DNA of 64,000 nucleotides from an uncultured Lachnospiraceae bacterium (GTDB lineage: Bacteria > Bacillota > Clostridia > Lachnospirales > Lachnospiraceae), in the NCBI GenBank assembly GCA_946414885.1, contig CAMKQH010000022.1:1-64000 (forward strand), given 5' to 3'. The translations under genes were made by a program, and so were the position numbers. Of the stretch, positions 34,346-43,087 are shown one piece after another (position 1 is the stretch's first letter; each line of letters opens with the position of its first letter). Below the pieces are notes generated by a model. That model saw only the letters and a program-made list of their open reading frames with translations, was not told where the DNA came from and did no database searches.

Positions 34346-34444
34346 GTGATCCAATCACAAAATAGATGACGACATTACTTAATTTTGTCAATTAACGGCG
34401 TAAATTTGCCACTTTCATAAAAACCTTCTTTCAAAGGCTAGAAT
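34346..34444 (+). promoter_or_regulatory. AgrA-box cassette promoter, copy 3
   Basis: GTGAT-CCA-ATCAC is at 34346-34358, half-site G at 34387 and 34408, TAGAAT at 34439-34444. Spacing is identical to the other copies. Confidence 0.8.
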
Positions 34445-34465
34445 GGTCTTGAAGGAGGTGAGGTC

Positions 34466-34594
34466 ATGAAGATGTTGTACTTGCGATTGTTAAGCATCAT
34501 CGCGGCAGTGGCAGGAGGAGCTGCGTTAGTAGCGGCGAACTCAGCGTGCAGTCTTGTATTGTACGAGCCGGAAATGCCGAAGGAACTCGAGTAG
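34466..34594 (+). CDS. agrD: AgrD2: cyclic-lactone autoinducer peptide precursor
   Basis: A 42-aa peptide identical to AgrD1 except Thr3 to Met; the core NSACSLVLY and tail EPEMPKELE are unchanged, so it should yield the same autoinducer. The ribosome site AAGGAGGTGAGG and the promoter are also nearly identical. The conservation of the DNA well beyond the core points to recent duplication or gene conversion. Confidence 0.92.
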   Translation: MKMLYLRLLSIIAAVAGGAALVAANSACSLVLYEPEMPKELE

Positions 34595-34704
34595 AAGAGA
34601 AGTGGTGGGTTACAAGAAGGGAGTGATGCACTTAAGCATATGTTGACATGGTAAGATTTGTTAAGTTATTATTTTGAAAGAGAGGTATTCTTACTAAGAA
34701 AACA

Positions 34705-35016
34705 ATGATGGCAGCATGCTCGGCAATCATAATTTTAGCATCCAGTTTACTTACTCCGGCGAGCGTATGTGCTGCGGAACATTCGTGCGCGCATGAGTAT
34801 AACTCAACCGTTAGTGGATTTTGCTATACACATAGTTCGCACCCCTATGTTGTTAATAACGGAGTTAACGGTCCGGAGTATGGTACGTGTCACATAACAG
34901 TTTTAAATTCTTGTGAATACTTTAAATGCTGGAAGTGCGATTATGTTAATTATTCAAATCCCATTAATTTACATTATGTCAGTGAATCCCATGATAGTTG
35001 TCCATTAAGCCATTAG
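34705..35016 (+). CDS. Small secreted Cys/His-rich protein with damaged start (cassette 3)
   Basis: A 103-aa paralog of the 24853 and 31616 proteins: SSHPYVVNNGVNGPEYGTCH, CEYFKCWKCDYVNYSNP and the ending SHDSC. The ATG expected after GAGAGGTATTCTT is ACT here, so translation would have to begin at ATG 34705 (or 34708). That removes the basic n-region (K-K) of the signal peptide and separates the start from its ribosome site. The rest of the signal peptide (IIILASSLLTPASVCA) is intact. Expression or secretion may be impaired; it may be an early pseudogene. Confidence 0.6.
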   Translation: MMAACSAIIILASSLLTPASVCAAEHSCAHEYNSTVSGFCYTHSSHPYVVNNGVNGPEYGTCHITVLNSCEYFKCWKCDYVNYSNPINLHYVSESHDSCPLSH

Positions 35017-35048
35017 TTCCATCTTTAATCAGTGGAGGTTAAGACGGC

Positions 35049-37316
35049 ATGAAAGTAGCCAAGGAAAAAAGAATCTGCAAATTATGGATCTTGGTGATCT
35101 CATTACTGCTATGCGCCTGTAATGGAAAGAGTGTTTCCGGAGACAATCAAGGTCAAACGAAAAGTGAAGATACAAAAGAATCGCAGGAGATTCATTTTCT
35201 GGAAGAGGTAGACATAATTAGAGAAGATAACACTTTGGATGAAATGTATGCCGTCTTAAATCTCCCACTGAAGAGCATGCAGATTCCGGAAGGAGCAAAC
35301 TGGGCATATGGAAAAAACTATGTTTGCGAAACGGGATGTGTTCGGGTTCGGAAATATAGGATGGATTCTGGCAATTGGAGCGAAGTGAGTATTGTTACGC
35401 CAGAAGGAGAAGAAAAGGTATGGAAAAGTAATGCAGATATAAATAGTAGTAATAAGCAGGATTATTTGCGGATTGGAACGATATCTGGAAAAAACGGTTA
35501 CGTAGCGTTGGAGGCTTATGAACAAAATGGAATTCGTTGCAATTATCAGATATGCATTCTGGATGAGAATTTTAGAAAAACAAATTACATAAGTGCCGAA
35601 TTGAGTAACGTGACGAAATCAAGTCCTGCTGATATCGAGATCATGGGGGACGTAAATGGTTGTATTCACTTAATCTATTATGGTTCAGATTCGCTTAGAA
35701 AATATGCCGTCATTTCCCAAGAAGGAAAAGTAATTCTTGAAGGAGCCGGAGAGAAGGAATTATCGCTCTGTTCCTATGCAAAAGGTGAAGTTGCGCTGCG
35801 TGAAGCCAAGGCTCTTAAAACGGGCTGGGAATGCTGGTTTTTCAAAGCAGACATAGAGACAGGAACGCTTAAAGAGCTTGCCGTTTCGAAGGATGAAGGC
35901 GTTAGGAATAAGATGGCGGGTTTCGTTTTATATGCATCACTGGTAAGCGAGTATCGCATGGCTCTTTGTAAGTCGGACGGATTGTATCTTTGTGATTCCA
36001 GAGAGGGAAAATCGAAGCTTATATATAAATGGTCTAATCACGGGATGATGATCCCTACGATTAAAGGAATGATGGCAATGAGTGATGGCCGGATTGGTAT
36101 TTTGTATGAAGATGCAAATGGCCTAAATTATCTTGTCTTGCAGACGACCAGCGAAAAAAAGGAGATAACTTCAATTACGTTCGCCTTGTCTTCGGATAAA
36201 AAAGAGAGTTATTTATTGGCGGCAGCTTATTTCAATAAAAGATATCCTGCGTATAACGTTAACGTAACGGACGAATGGGATGAAATCAGTCTATTAACAA
36301 AATTAGGAGCAGGAGATGGACCTGTTCTGATTGATACGGCCTTGACAGGTTTTGAAGATTTGGAAAAGTTATGGCAGCCGTTAGATGGTTTTTTGGAACA
36401 GACTGGACTTACGGAGCAATTGCTGCCGGAAGCGTTAAATTTCGGAAAGATTGGGAATGCACAGTATGGAATCGTAAGATCTTTTTACATACGTACTTTA
36501 GTTGTTTCTGGGCAGGGACCGGATCATTGGGATTATGAGAGCTTTCTAAAAGCTTTGGAAGAAACGCAGGGGGCGGCGCCATTCAGCTATTGGTACTTTG
36601 ACAGAACGGGAGACCGGAGAGAGGCCTTTTTTGACATACTAAGTAACGGTATAAACGATTCTTATTTACTGAATTTGGAAGAGGGAAGTACCATCTTTGG
36701 AACTACCGCCTTTGATCGCGTCGTAAAGCTTTCCGAGAATGCAAAAAAATGTCAACCCGCGGAAAACGGGAAAGCTCTCAGGAATGGCAAAGCCCTTTGT
36801 GAAGTGGTTGATCTCCGAGGCATTCAGAATGTTGTGGAGCTAAGGATGCGAATGGAAGCAAACGGAGAGCGGGCCATTGGATATCCGACCAAAGAAGGCG
36901 CAAAACATTTTCTTGTTGCAGATCACCCAATTACCATGCGCGTAACGGCAACAGACGAAGAGAAAGAAATCGCATACACGTTTCTTAAGCTGCTTTTGTC
37001 CAAGGACGGATTGACGTCAACTTATGCGGGTTCTTTTTACGTGAGGAAGGATACCTTGGATGAGCAATTTGAAAACTATGAACTAACCGTAAAAGCAAAT
37101 GAAAGCCTAAACCTGCCGGCGTTAGACAGGGAGAAGGACACGCTGCTTCTCAATGAATTAATTCAGGATAGTACGCCGAAGAAATCCTTCCCCTCCTCCC
37201 TGCAAAAGGTATTTGACGAGGAATTCGGCGATTACTTGAGTGGCCGGATCGACGGCAAGGCCTTGTCGGAGCATTTGAAGAGCAGGGTAACGTTGTGGTT
37301 GCAAGAGAATCGATAG
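35049..37316 (+). CDS. Large lipoprotein with solute-binding-protein-like half (cassette 3)
   Basis: A 755-aa lipoprotein (lipobox LLLCAC) with the paralog block REDNTLDEMYAVLNLPL, the strand-rich middle, and the solute-binding-like half (AAYFNKRYPAYNVNVTDEWD; LGAGDGPVLIDTALTGFEDL; LNFGKIGNAQYGIVRSFYIR). Its last 45 codons are almost identical at DNA level to those of the gene at 37616 and the remnant at 43160, a sign of gene conversion. ATG 35049 follows GGAGGTTAAGACGGC, the leader shared by the family. It is cotranscribed with agrD2; no terminator separates it from the next lipoprotein. Confidence 0.82.
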   Translation: MKVAKEKRICKLWILVISLLLCACNGKSVSGDNQGQTKSEDTKESQEIHFLEEVDIIREDNTLDEMYAVLNLPLKSMQIPEGANWAYGKNYVCETGCVRVRKYRMDSGNWSEVSIVTPEGEEKVWKSNADINSSNKQDYLRIGTISGKNGYVALEAYEQNGIRCNYQICILDENFRKTNYISAELSNVTKSSPADIEIMGDVNGCIHLIYYGSDSLRKYAVISQEGKVILEGAGEKELSLCSYAKGEVALREAKALKTGWECWFFKADIETGTLKELAVSKDEGVRNKMAGFVLYASLVSEYRMALCKSDGLYLCDSREGKSKLIYKWSNHGMMIPTIKGMMAMSDGRIGILYEDANGLNYLVLQTTSEKKEITSITFALSSDKKESYLLAAAYFNKRYPAYNVNVTDEWDEISLLTKLGAGDGPVLIDTALTGFEDLEKLWQPLDGFLEQTGLTEQLLPEALNFGKIGNAQYGIVRSFYIRTLVVSGQGPDHWDYESFLKALEETQGAAPFSYWYFDRTGDRREAFFDILSNGINDSYLLNLEEGSTIFGTTAFDRVVKLSENAKKCQPAENGKALRNGKALCEVVDLRGIQNVVELRMRMEANGERAIGYPTKEGAKHFLVADHPITMRVTATDEEKEIAYTFLKLLLSKDGLTSTYAGSFYVRKDTLDEQFENYELTVKANESLNLPALDREKDTLLLNELIQDSTPKKSFPSSLQKVFDEEFGDYLSGRIDGKALSEHLKSRVTLWLQENR

Positions 37317-37342
37317 AGTCATTTGTAAGTCTGAAAGGAGAT

Positions 37343-37572
37343 TACACTATTGATAATTCAATTCCATTGTCAGCAATCAGTTTTGTTACGTATATAGTTC
37401 TCATCCCTATGTTATTAGTAATGGACCTAGTGGTCCTCAATATGGTACTTGCTATATTACAACATATGGATCCTGTGAATACTTGAAATGCGGCAAGTGT
37501 GATTACGTAAACACATCGAATCCCATTAATTTTCAGCCTATATCGGTTACGCACAGTGCTTGCGGTCAATAG
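37343..37572 (+). pseudogene. 5'-truncated small Cys/His-rich protein gene
   Basis: In frame to the TAG at 37570-37572 the DNA encodes NSIVSNQFCYVYSSHPYVIS, then GPSGPQYGTC, CEYLKCGKCDYVN and VTHSACGQ. This is the full mature part of the cassette protein family. The signal peptide is gone: a TAA interrupts the frame just upstream, and the DNA there comes from the tail of the preceding lipoprotein region. It occupies the same position in front of a lipoprotein gene as the intact copies. Confidence 0.8.
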
Positions 37573-37615
37573 AGTATTGGCAAGGACATAATTGACTAAC
37601 GGAGGTTATAACGGC

Positions 37616-39877
37616 ATGAAGAGTATTAAGAAGAAAGGAATTAGCAGAGGCATGGTTTTTGTGTTGACGCTATTCCTCTGCAGTTGTAGCGGAAAAGGCG
37701 AACCGTCAAGTGATTATGAAAAGACGGAAACCAACACCTTACAGACGTCATCAGAGATCCGGTTATTGGAAGATGAGAATTTAGAGTGGTCTGACAACAC
37801 TTTAGATGATCTTCATGCCGTTTTAAATCTCCCGCTAAATAAAATACAGGCTGCTGAAGGCGAGCAGCTGGGGGGAGGAGAGAATTTTATCTGTGAAACC
37901 GGATGCGTTCGTTTTTACAGGCATCGGTCTGATTTAGGTTATTGGAGTGAGGTAAATCACGTTTCACCGGAAGGCGAGGAAAGTTTCCTAAAGATTACTC
38001 CGGAGCAGGGCAGGGAAAAGGAATACTATAAATATGATCTGATGGGCCCGAAATCTGGGGAAAGAGCTTTTGTAGCCAGCAGAAATACTATGGAAAAAAA
38101 AGGGCGAAGGTCTGTTTTCTTGTTGTATGAACTAGATGAAAACTTTCAAGAGGTTCAAAGCGTATCCGCAGAACTGACCATCAGTGATTCAGCAATTATT
38201 TTCCAAGAAATCATGGGGGATGCACAGGGCAATTTTCATGTTGTTTATTATGGAGAAAATAAGCTTCTGAATTATGCGGTTATTTCTTCAACTGGGGAAA
38301 TCCTTCTTGAAGGCGTTGGGGAAAACAGATTATCGCTGTGCGCCTACGGTGGAGGGAGAGTTGCCTTATGTGAACATGGAAATAATGTGTGGAGACTCTA
38401 TGAGGCAGACCTGGAAAAGGAAGCACTTCGTCAAATTACTGCTTCAAAGGACGAAGGAGTCCGAATGAAAATGACAGGGTTTATTACATATATGGCGGCT
38501 ATTGACGAGTACCGCGTTGCATGGTGCACGAATGAAGGACTGTTTTTTTGTGATTCAAGAGACGGAGAGAAAAAACTTGCATATAAGTGGTCAAACCATG
38601 GAATCGTTTTGCCGACAGTTCAAAGTCTTGTGGTGCTGAATAATGGAAAAGTAGGAATTCTGTATGCAACTGAAGAGGGTAAGGGCTATCTTCTCCTTGA
38701 GACTACAGGGGAAAAAAAGGAAATGAAGTCAATTACGTTTGCGGTTTCTTCGGACAACAAGGCAACGTATCAAGCCGCCGCGGCATATTTTAATAAGTTA
38801 TATCCGACATATAACATAGACGTGACTGATGACTGGAATGAAACAAGCCTTTTAACAAAGCTAGGCGCAGGTGATGGCCCTGTTTTAATTGATACTTCCT
38901 TGACTGGCTTTGATGATTTAGAAAAGCTCTGGCAACCGTTAGATAGTTTTTTAGAACAGACGAACCTGCGTGCGGAACTGATGTCAGAGGTTTTTGATTT
39001 TGGAAGAATAGGTGACGTGCAGTATGGAATAGTAAAATCTTTTTCCATTCACACGCTCGTTGTTCCCGATTCAGGACCTGAGAACTGGGATTACGAAGGA
39101 TTTTTAAAGGCTTTGGAGGAAAAGAAAGGGGCTGCTCCGTTTTGTTATTGGTATTTTGACGTGACTGGAGACAGAAGGGAAACATTTTTTAACGCGTTGA
39201 GTAATGGCCTAACGGATTCTTATTACGTAGATCCAGAGGAAGGAAACACAATTTTTGGAACGGAGCGATTTGATCGAATCCTGAAGTTGTCTGATAGTGC
39301 AAGAAAATGTCTGCCGGCAAATGAAGGAAAAACCATTCATGATGGAAAAGCACTCTGTGAGGTTATAGACATATTCGGCATTCAGCAGGTAGTAGATCTT
39401 CGAATGCGATTGGAGGCAAATGGTGAGAGAGCCATTGGATATCCAACAAAGGAAGGAGCAAAGCATTTTTTCATCGCAAGTGATCCCATCACAATGCGCG
39501 TGACTGCGACAGAGGAAGAAAAGAAGATAGCATATACGTTCTTAAAGGTATTGCTTTCTAAAGAGTGTTTGTTACAGTCTCACGGCAGCATGTTTTACGT
39601 GAGAAAGGATATGCAGGAGGAACAAATTGCCAATTATGAGCTTGCCGTAGAAACGGCGGGCAATCAGTTCCACATGGCCCCTTTTGACAGGGAGAAGGAC
39701 GTGGCACTTTTGAATGAGTTAATCCATAATGGCACCACAAAGAAATCCTTCCCCTCCTCCCTGCAAAAGGTATTTGATGAGGAATTCGGCGATTATTTGA
39801 GCGGCCGGATCGACGGCAAGGCCTTGTCGGAGCATTTAAAGAGCAGGGTGACGTTATATTTGCAGGAGTCGAAATAA
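37616..39877 (+). CDS. Large lipoprotein with solute-binding-protein-like half (second of cassette 3)
   Basis: A 753-aa lipoprotein: MKSIKKKGISRGMVFVLTLF with lipobox LFLCSC, WSDNTLDDLHAVLNLPL, the strand-rich middle, and the solute-binding-like half (AAYFNKLYPTYNIDVTDDWN; LGAGDGPVLIDTSLTGFDDL; FDFGRIGDVQYGIVKSFSIH). The C-terminus is YLSGRIDGKALSEHLKSRVT. ATG 37616 is preferred over a TTG at 37592 because it follows GGAGGTTATAACGGC. It has no AgrA-box promoter of its own and probably reads from the agrD2 promoter. Its first and last segments reappear, joined, at 43139-43301. Confidence 0.82.
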   Translation: MKSIKKKGISRGMVFVLTLFLCSCSGKGEPSSDYEKTETNTLQTSSEIRLLEDENLEWSDNTLDDLHAVLNLPLNKIQAAEGEQLGGGENFICETGCVRFYRHRSDLGYWSEVNHVSPEGEESFLKITPEQGREKEYYKYDLMGPKSGERAFVASRNTMEKKGRRSVFLLYELDENFQEVQSVSAELTISDSAIIFQEIMGDAQGNFHVVYYGENKLLNYAVISSTGEILLEGVGENRLSLCAYGGGRVALCEHGNNVWRLYEADLEKEALRQITASKDEGVRMKMTGFITYMAAIDEYRVAWCTNEGLFFCDSRDGEKKLAYKWSNHGIVLPTVQSLVVLNNGKVGILYATEEGKGYLLLETTGEKKEMKSITFAVSSDNKATYQAAAAYFNKLYPTYNIDVTDDWNETSLLTKLGAGDGPVLIDTSLTGFDDLEKLWQPLDSFLEQTNLRAELMSEVFDFGRIGDVQYGIVKSFSIHTLVVPDSGPENWDYEGFLKALEEKKGAAPFCYWYFDVTGDRRETFFNALSNGLTDSYYVDPEEGNTIFGTERFDRILKLSDSARKCLPANEGKTIHDGKALCEVIDIFGIQQVVDLRMRLEANGERAIGYPTKEGAKHFFIASDPITMRVTATEEEKKIAYTFLKVLLSKECLLQSHGSMFYVRKDMQEEQIANYELAVETAGNQFHMAPFDREKDVALLNELIHNGTTKKSFPSSLQKVFDEEFGDYLSGRIDGKALSEHLKSRVTLYLQESK

Positions 39878-39939
39878 CTTACAAATTTTTCCAATGAGAT
39901 AAATGGTATGACAAAAAGAACCGTAAGAATGTTTTTATA

Positions 39940-40038
39940 GTGATGCCATCACAAAATAGATGACGCGAATGCTTAATTTTGTCAATTAACGGCATAAATT
40001 TGCTACTTCCATAAAAACCTTCTTTCAAAGGCTAGAAT
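39940..40038 (+). promoter_or_regulatory. AgrA-box cassette promoter, copy 4
   Basis: GTGAT-GCC-ATCAC is at 39940-39952, half-site G at 39981 and 40002, TAGAAT at 40033-40038. Spacings 35/21/31 as in the other copies; the second half-site reads ATAAATTTG. Confidence 0.8.
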
Positions 40039-40059
40039 GGTCTTGAAGGAGGTGAGGTC

Positions 40060-40188
40060 ATGAAGATGTTGTACTTGCGATTGTTAAGCATCATCGCGGC
40101 AGTGGCAGGAGGAGCTGCGTTAGTAGCGGCAAACTCAGCGTGCAGTCTTGTATTGTACGAACCGGAAATGCCGAAGGAACTCGAGTAG
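40060..40188 (+). CDS. agrD: AgrD3: cyclic-lactone autoinducer peptide precursor
   Basis: A 42-aa peptide, identical in protein sequence to AgrD2 and with the same core NSACSLVLY as AgrD1. It is preceded by AAGGAGGTGAGG and the copy-4 promoter. Three unlinked genes making one signal imply dosage amplification of the autoinducer, or that agrD hitch-hikes on a duplicating cassette. Confidence 0.92.
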   Translation: MKMLYLRLLSIIAAVAGGAALVAANSACSLVLYEPEMPKELE

Positions 40189-40319
40189 GAGAGAATAAGC
40201 GGGTTACTAGAAAGGAGTGATAGATTTAGTATAAAACTGTTGAGCTTGAAAAAGAAATGTGAAATAATACACATGAATATTATAATAACTGGAAATAATC
40301 AAGTCAAGGAGGTATACAC

Positions 40320-40664
40320 GTGAAAAGGAGAATTAGCCTAGGAATCACCATGTTAGTATTATTGCTTGCCATGAGCATGGGTGCATTAGCAGCAGCCAAT
40401 TATATACCAACATATTGTGATGAGTGTGGTGCAGTTTTATCGGAGATGGGAACAAATGTTGGACATTATTCAGTATATCATGATGCATATACCGGATTAC
40501 ATGATAGTCAAGGCGGTCCCGTGACAGATCCATGTTGGGTATATCATAATATTACTGAGATTAGGAAATATTGCCCGAATGGACATGGAAATAAATGGAT
40601 AGGAATGTGGCATACGGAAGACCACTCAAGTTCTTATTGTACTGATCAGCAGTACTGGGAATAA
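40320..40664 (+). CDS. Secreted Cys-rich small protein (cassette 4)
   Basis: A 114-aa pre-protein with a signal peptide (MKRRISLGITMLVLLLAMSM, cleavage near ALA-AAN). The mature domain has C-x2-C (YCDECGAVLSEMG), WVYHNI, KYCPNGHG and a C-terminal Cys. It fills the slot of the small secreted protein but is not clearly homologous to the SHPY/GTC family; it shares CPNGHG with the relic at 27613. The Cys/His pattern resembles a zinc ribbon. GTG 40320 follows AAGGAGG. It precedes a divergent lipoprotein by 82 bp. Confidence 0.75.
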   Translation: MKRRISLGITMLVLLLAMSMGALAAANYIPTYCDECGAVLSEMGTNVGHYSVYHDAYTGLHDSQGGPVTDPCWVYHNITEIRKYCPNGHGNKWIGMWHTEDHSSSYCTDQQYWE

Positions 40665-40746
40665 GAAGCAATAGTAACTGACAAGCAAAGACATAAGGCA
40701 AGTGCAGCGTCAAATTCTTTTGGCGCTGCATAAAAAGGTGAAGCAC

Positions 40747-43056
40747 GTGAAAAAAACATTCTTGTTTTTTGTAATCATGATATTTAGCTTATCATGGATG
40801 GGTTGTAACAAATCTGAAACTGCCGAAGAAAAAGATTGGCACAAAAATGGATTTATGCGATCTGACAAGATAGTTGAGGATGACGAATATTATGTAGAAC
40901 GTTATGATCCGATAAACATGCAAAAAAAAGCAGAAGGATCGGATGGCAAAATTTTATATGGTAACGTTACGCCAAAATCATGGAAAGGGAAAACATATCG
41001 ATTATATGCCGTGATAACTCCGCCGATATTTGAGGCGTCTAACTGGATATTGGAAATATATGATACTGAAACGAAAGAGACGGAAACAAAAGAAATTACG
41101 TATGAAAAATTGGGACTAACGGGAAATGATGACAAAAATGTTTTAGACTATTTAGTTGACGTGGATTGGATTGATGACAATTATTTTGTATTTCAATACG
41201 TTACGGTAGCAAAAGAAGAAGACAGATATTATCAGACCTCTGATAAACGAATTTATACGGATTTAAACGGAAACATAAAACAAACGGAACTATGGGATAA
41301 GTTTGAAACAAACGGATTTTTAATAAATGATTATCATGAATCAAGTTTCATCCCAAGCGGATCTTGTATTTGTGATGGACAAGGTGCAACGTACGGGCTG
41401 TCAAAGAAAGCAGATGGGACGTATCTCTGGGTATTTGACAGAGAAGGCGTGCTAATATATGAGAATTTGATTCCACAATCATGGGTAAAAAAGGACGAAT
41501 TTAAAACAGATCAAAACGAGATTGTATATGTTTTTTATGATGAGAAAGAAGATAAGCAGCACTTTATATGGATAGACGCAGCGAACCGTAAGTCAACAGA
41601 AATTGCAACACTTTCTGGGGAAGAGAAGATTTCAAAGGCATGGGGAATGTCTCAGAACACGTTGTATTATGAGAAGGCACAAGAGAGAAAGGCGTATTCT
41701 TGGGACATAATCAATGGGAAACAAAAGCTTTTTATAGATTACGTCAAGAATTCCATATCACCCACATACGGTATGACATACATATTCCGAAAAGATGCCC
41801 CTCCAGCTATTAGATTATATAAAAATACAGATTTAAGAAGCGGAGAGACGGAAGATTGGATTGTCTATCTATCAAAAGAAAAAGTAGATAACCTTATTGA
41901 GGTAGATATACTTGTTACGGACGATCCTGGCAGTAGACAAATAATGGAAGCAGCGTCGCGGAGTACGAAAAAGAACCCTAATAATTTATTTGAATGTAAG
42001 AAGATTGAAACAAATGAACAAAAAAATATATTGATAAATGAACTAATGTCAGGAAACGGGCCTGACGTTTTGTATTTATCTCGAAGTGATTTTATTACGT
42101 TTTCGGAAAAAGGATTACTAAAGGACTTATCAGAAGTGATTTCTAAGGAGACATTGTCTAATATTTTGCCTGGAGCATTAGAATTAGGACAGGTATCTGA
42201 TAAGCAGTATGGAATTCCGACTTGCGTTTCAGCGAGTGGCCTGTTAGTGGCCAAAACGGTCTGGGAAAAAGATACGTGGACTTATGATGACATGTTGCAT
42301 CTAATGGAAATGCAAGTGCTTGAGGGAAATCTGTTCTACGTGAATGCCGGAAAACCGTTTGCACCTCTTGCTACGACAGTTTTGCTTACGGCGAGGAATT
42401 ATGATTCATGGTTAATAGATTGGAATCGTAAGATTTGTAATTTTGTAGATAAAAGATTTATTGATCTTTTAACAATTCTTAAAAGTGCTCCTAAGCAATC
42501 AGGTGAAACGGATACATGGCTAAATGCAGGGAGTCGAATGGCATACGTGGACATAAATACATCTGCGTTTATTTATGATTTCGGTGTTAGAGAGGAATTG
42601 GAAGAAGGTCATTACGTTGGATTTCCCACGAACGGGAAAAATGGGAATTATCTTGATGCGAATGGAGTGCTAGTTATAAACATATCTGCAAAGAATATGG
42701 AAGGAATTATAAATTTGTTTGAGTGTATTTTGGATCCAGAAATACAAAATATGGCAGAGCAAAACACGCAATCAGCATTAAGCATCTGCAAAAAAGAACG
42801 AAGGGAGTTTAGTTATGATGAAGACGGAAAGATATATTGTGATGGAAACGAGATTAGAATCCTTCAAAATGGAAAGACCACGGTGGAATATGCAGAGGAG
42901 TTTTTAGAGAACTGTGTGGCAGCTCCTTTTCATGAGCCTGAAATTGAAAAGATATTGATGGAAGAGTTGGCGGTATACTATCAGGGGGACAGATCAGCCC
43001 GAGAGACGGCGGAGATCATTCAACAACGCGCACAATTATTTCTTAATGAGAAATAA
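40747..43056 (+). CDS. Large lipoprotein, divergent solute-binding-like paralog (cassette 4)
   Basis: A 769-aa lipoprotein with signal peptide MKKTFLFFVIMIFSLSWMGC. The first half (about residues 40-390) is rich in W/Y strands. The second half is solute-binding-like (LINELMSGNGPDVLYLSRSD; LELGQVSDKQYGIPTCVSAS; VGFPTNGKNGNYLDANGVL), ending VYYQGDRSARETAEIIQQRA. It is markedly richer in A/T codons than the other lipoproteins, suggesting a separate origin. GTG 40747 follows AGGTG; an upstream ATG at 40702 would add 15 residues. It is the last intact gene of the agrD3 cassette. Confidence 0.78.
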   Translation: MKKTFLFFVIMIFSLSWMGCNKSETAEEKDWHKNGFMRSDKIVEDDEYYVERYDPINMQKKAEGSDGKILYGNVTPKSWKGKTYRLYAVITPPIFEASNWILEIYDTETKETETKEITYEKLGLTGNDDKNVLDYLVDVDWIDDNYFVFQYVTVAKEEDRYYQTSDKRIYTDLNGNIKQTELWDKFETNGFLINDYHESSFIPSGSCICDGQGATYGLSKKADGTYLWVFDREGVLIYENLIPQSWVKKDEFKTDQNEIVYVFYDEKEDKQHFIWIDAANRKSTEIATLSGEEKISKAWGMSQNTLYYEKAQERKAYSWDIINGKQKLFIDYVKNSISPTYGMTYIFRKDAPPAIRLYKNTDLRSGETEDWIVYLSKEKVDNLIEVDILVTDDPGSRQIMEAASRSTKKNPNNLFECKKIETNEQKNILINELMSGNGPDVLYLSRSDFITFSEKGLLKDLSEVISKETLSNILPGALELGQVSDKQYGIPTCVSASGLLVAKTVWEKDTWTYDDMLHLMEMQVLEGNLFYVNAGKPFAPLATTVLLTARNYDSWLIDWNRKICNFVDKRFIDLLTILKSAPKQSGETDTWLNAGSRMAYVDINTSAFIYDFGVREELEEGHYVGFPTNGKNGNYLDANGVLVINISAKNMEGIINLFECILDPEIQNMAEQNTQSALSICKKERREFSYDEDGKIYCDGNEIRILQNGKTTVEYAEEFLENCVAAPFHEPEIEKILMEELAVYYQGDRSARETAEIIQQRAQLFLNEK

Positions 43057-43087
43057 CGAAAACTTTTCAAGCCTTCAGAGGATAATT

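Noticed and set aside
25225..43056. Sugar ABC importer operons
   Set aside because: Only solute-binding-like lipoproteins are present; no permease or ATPase gene occurs anywhere in the array.
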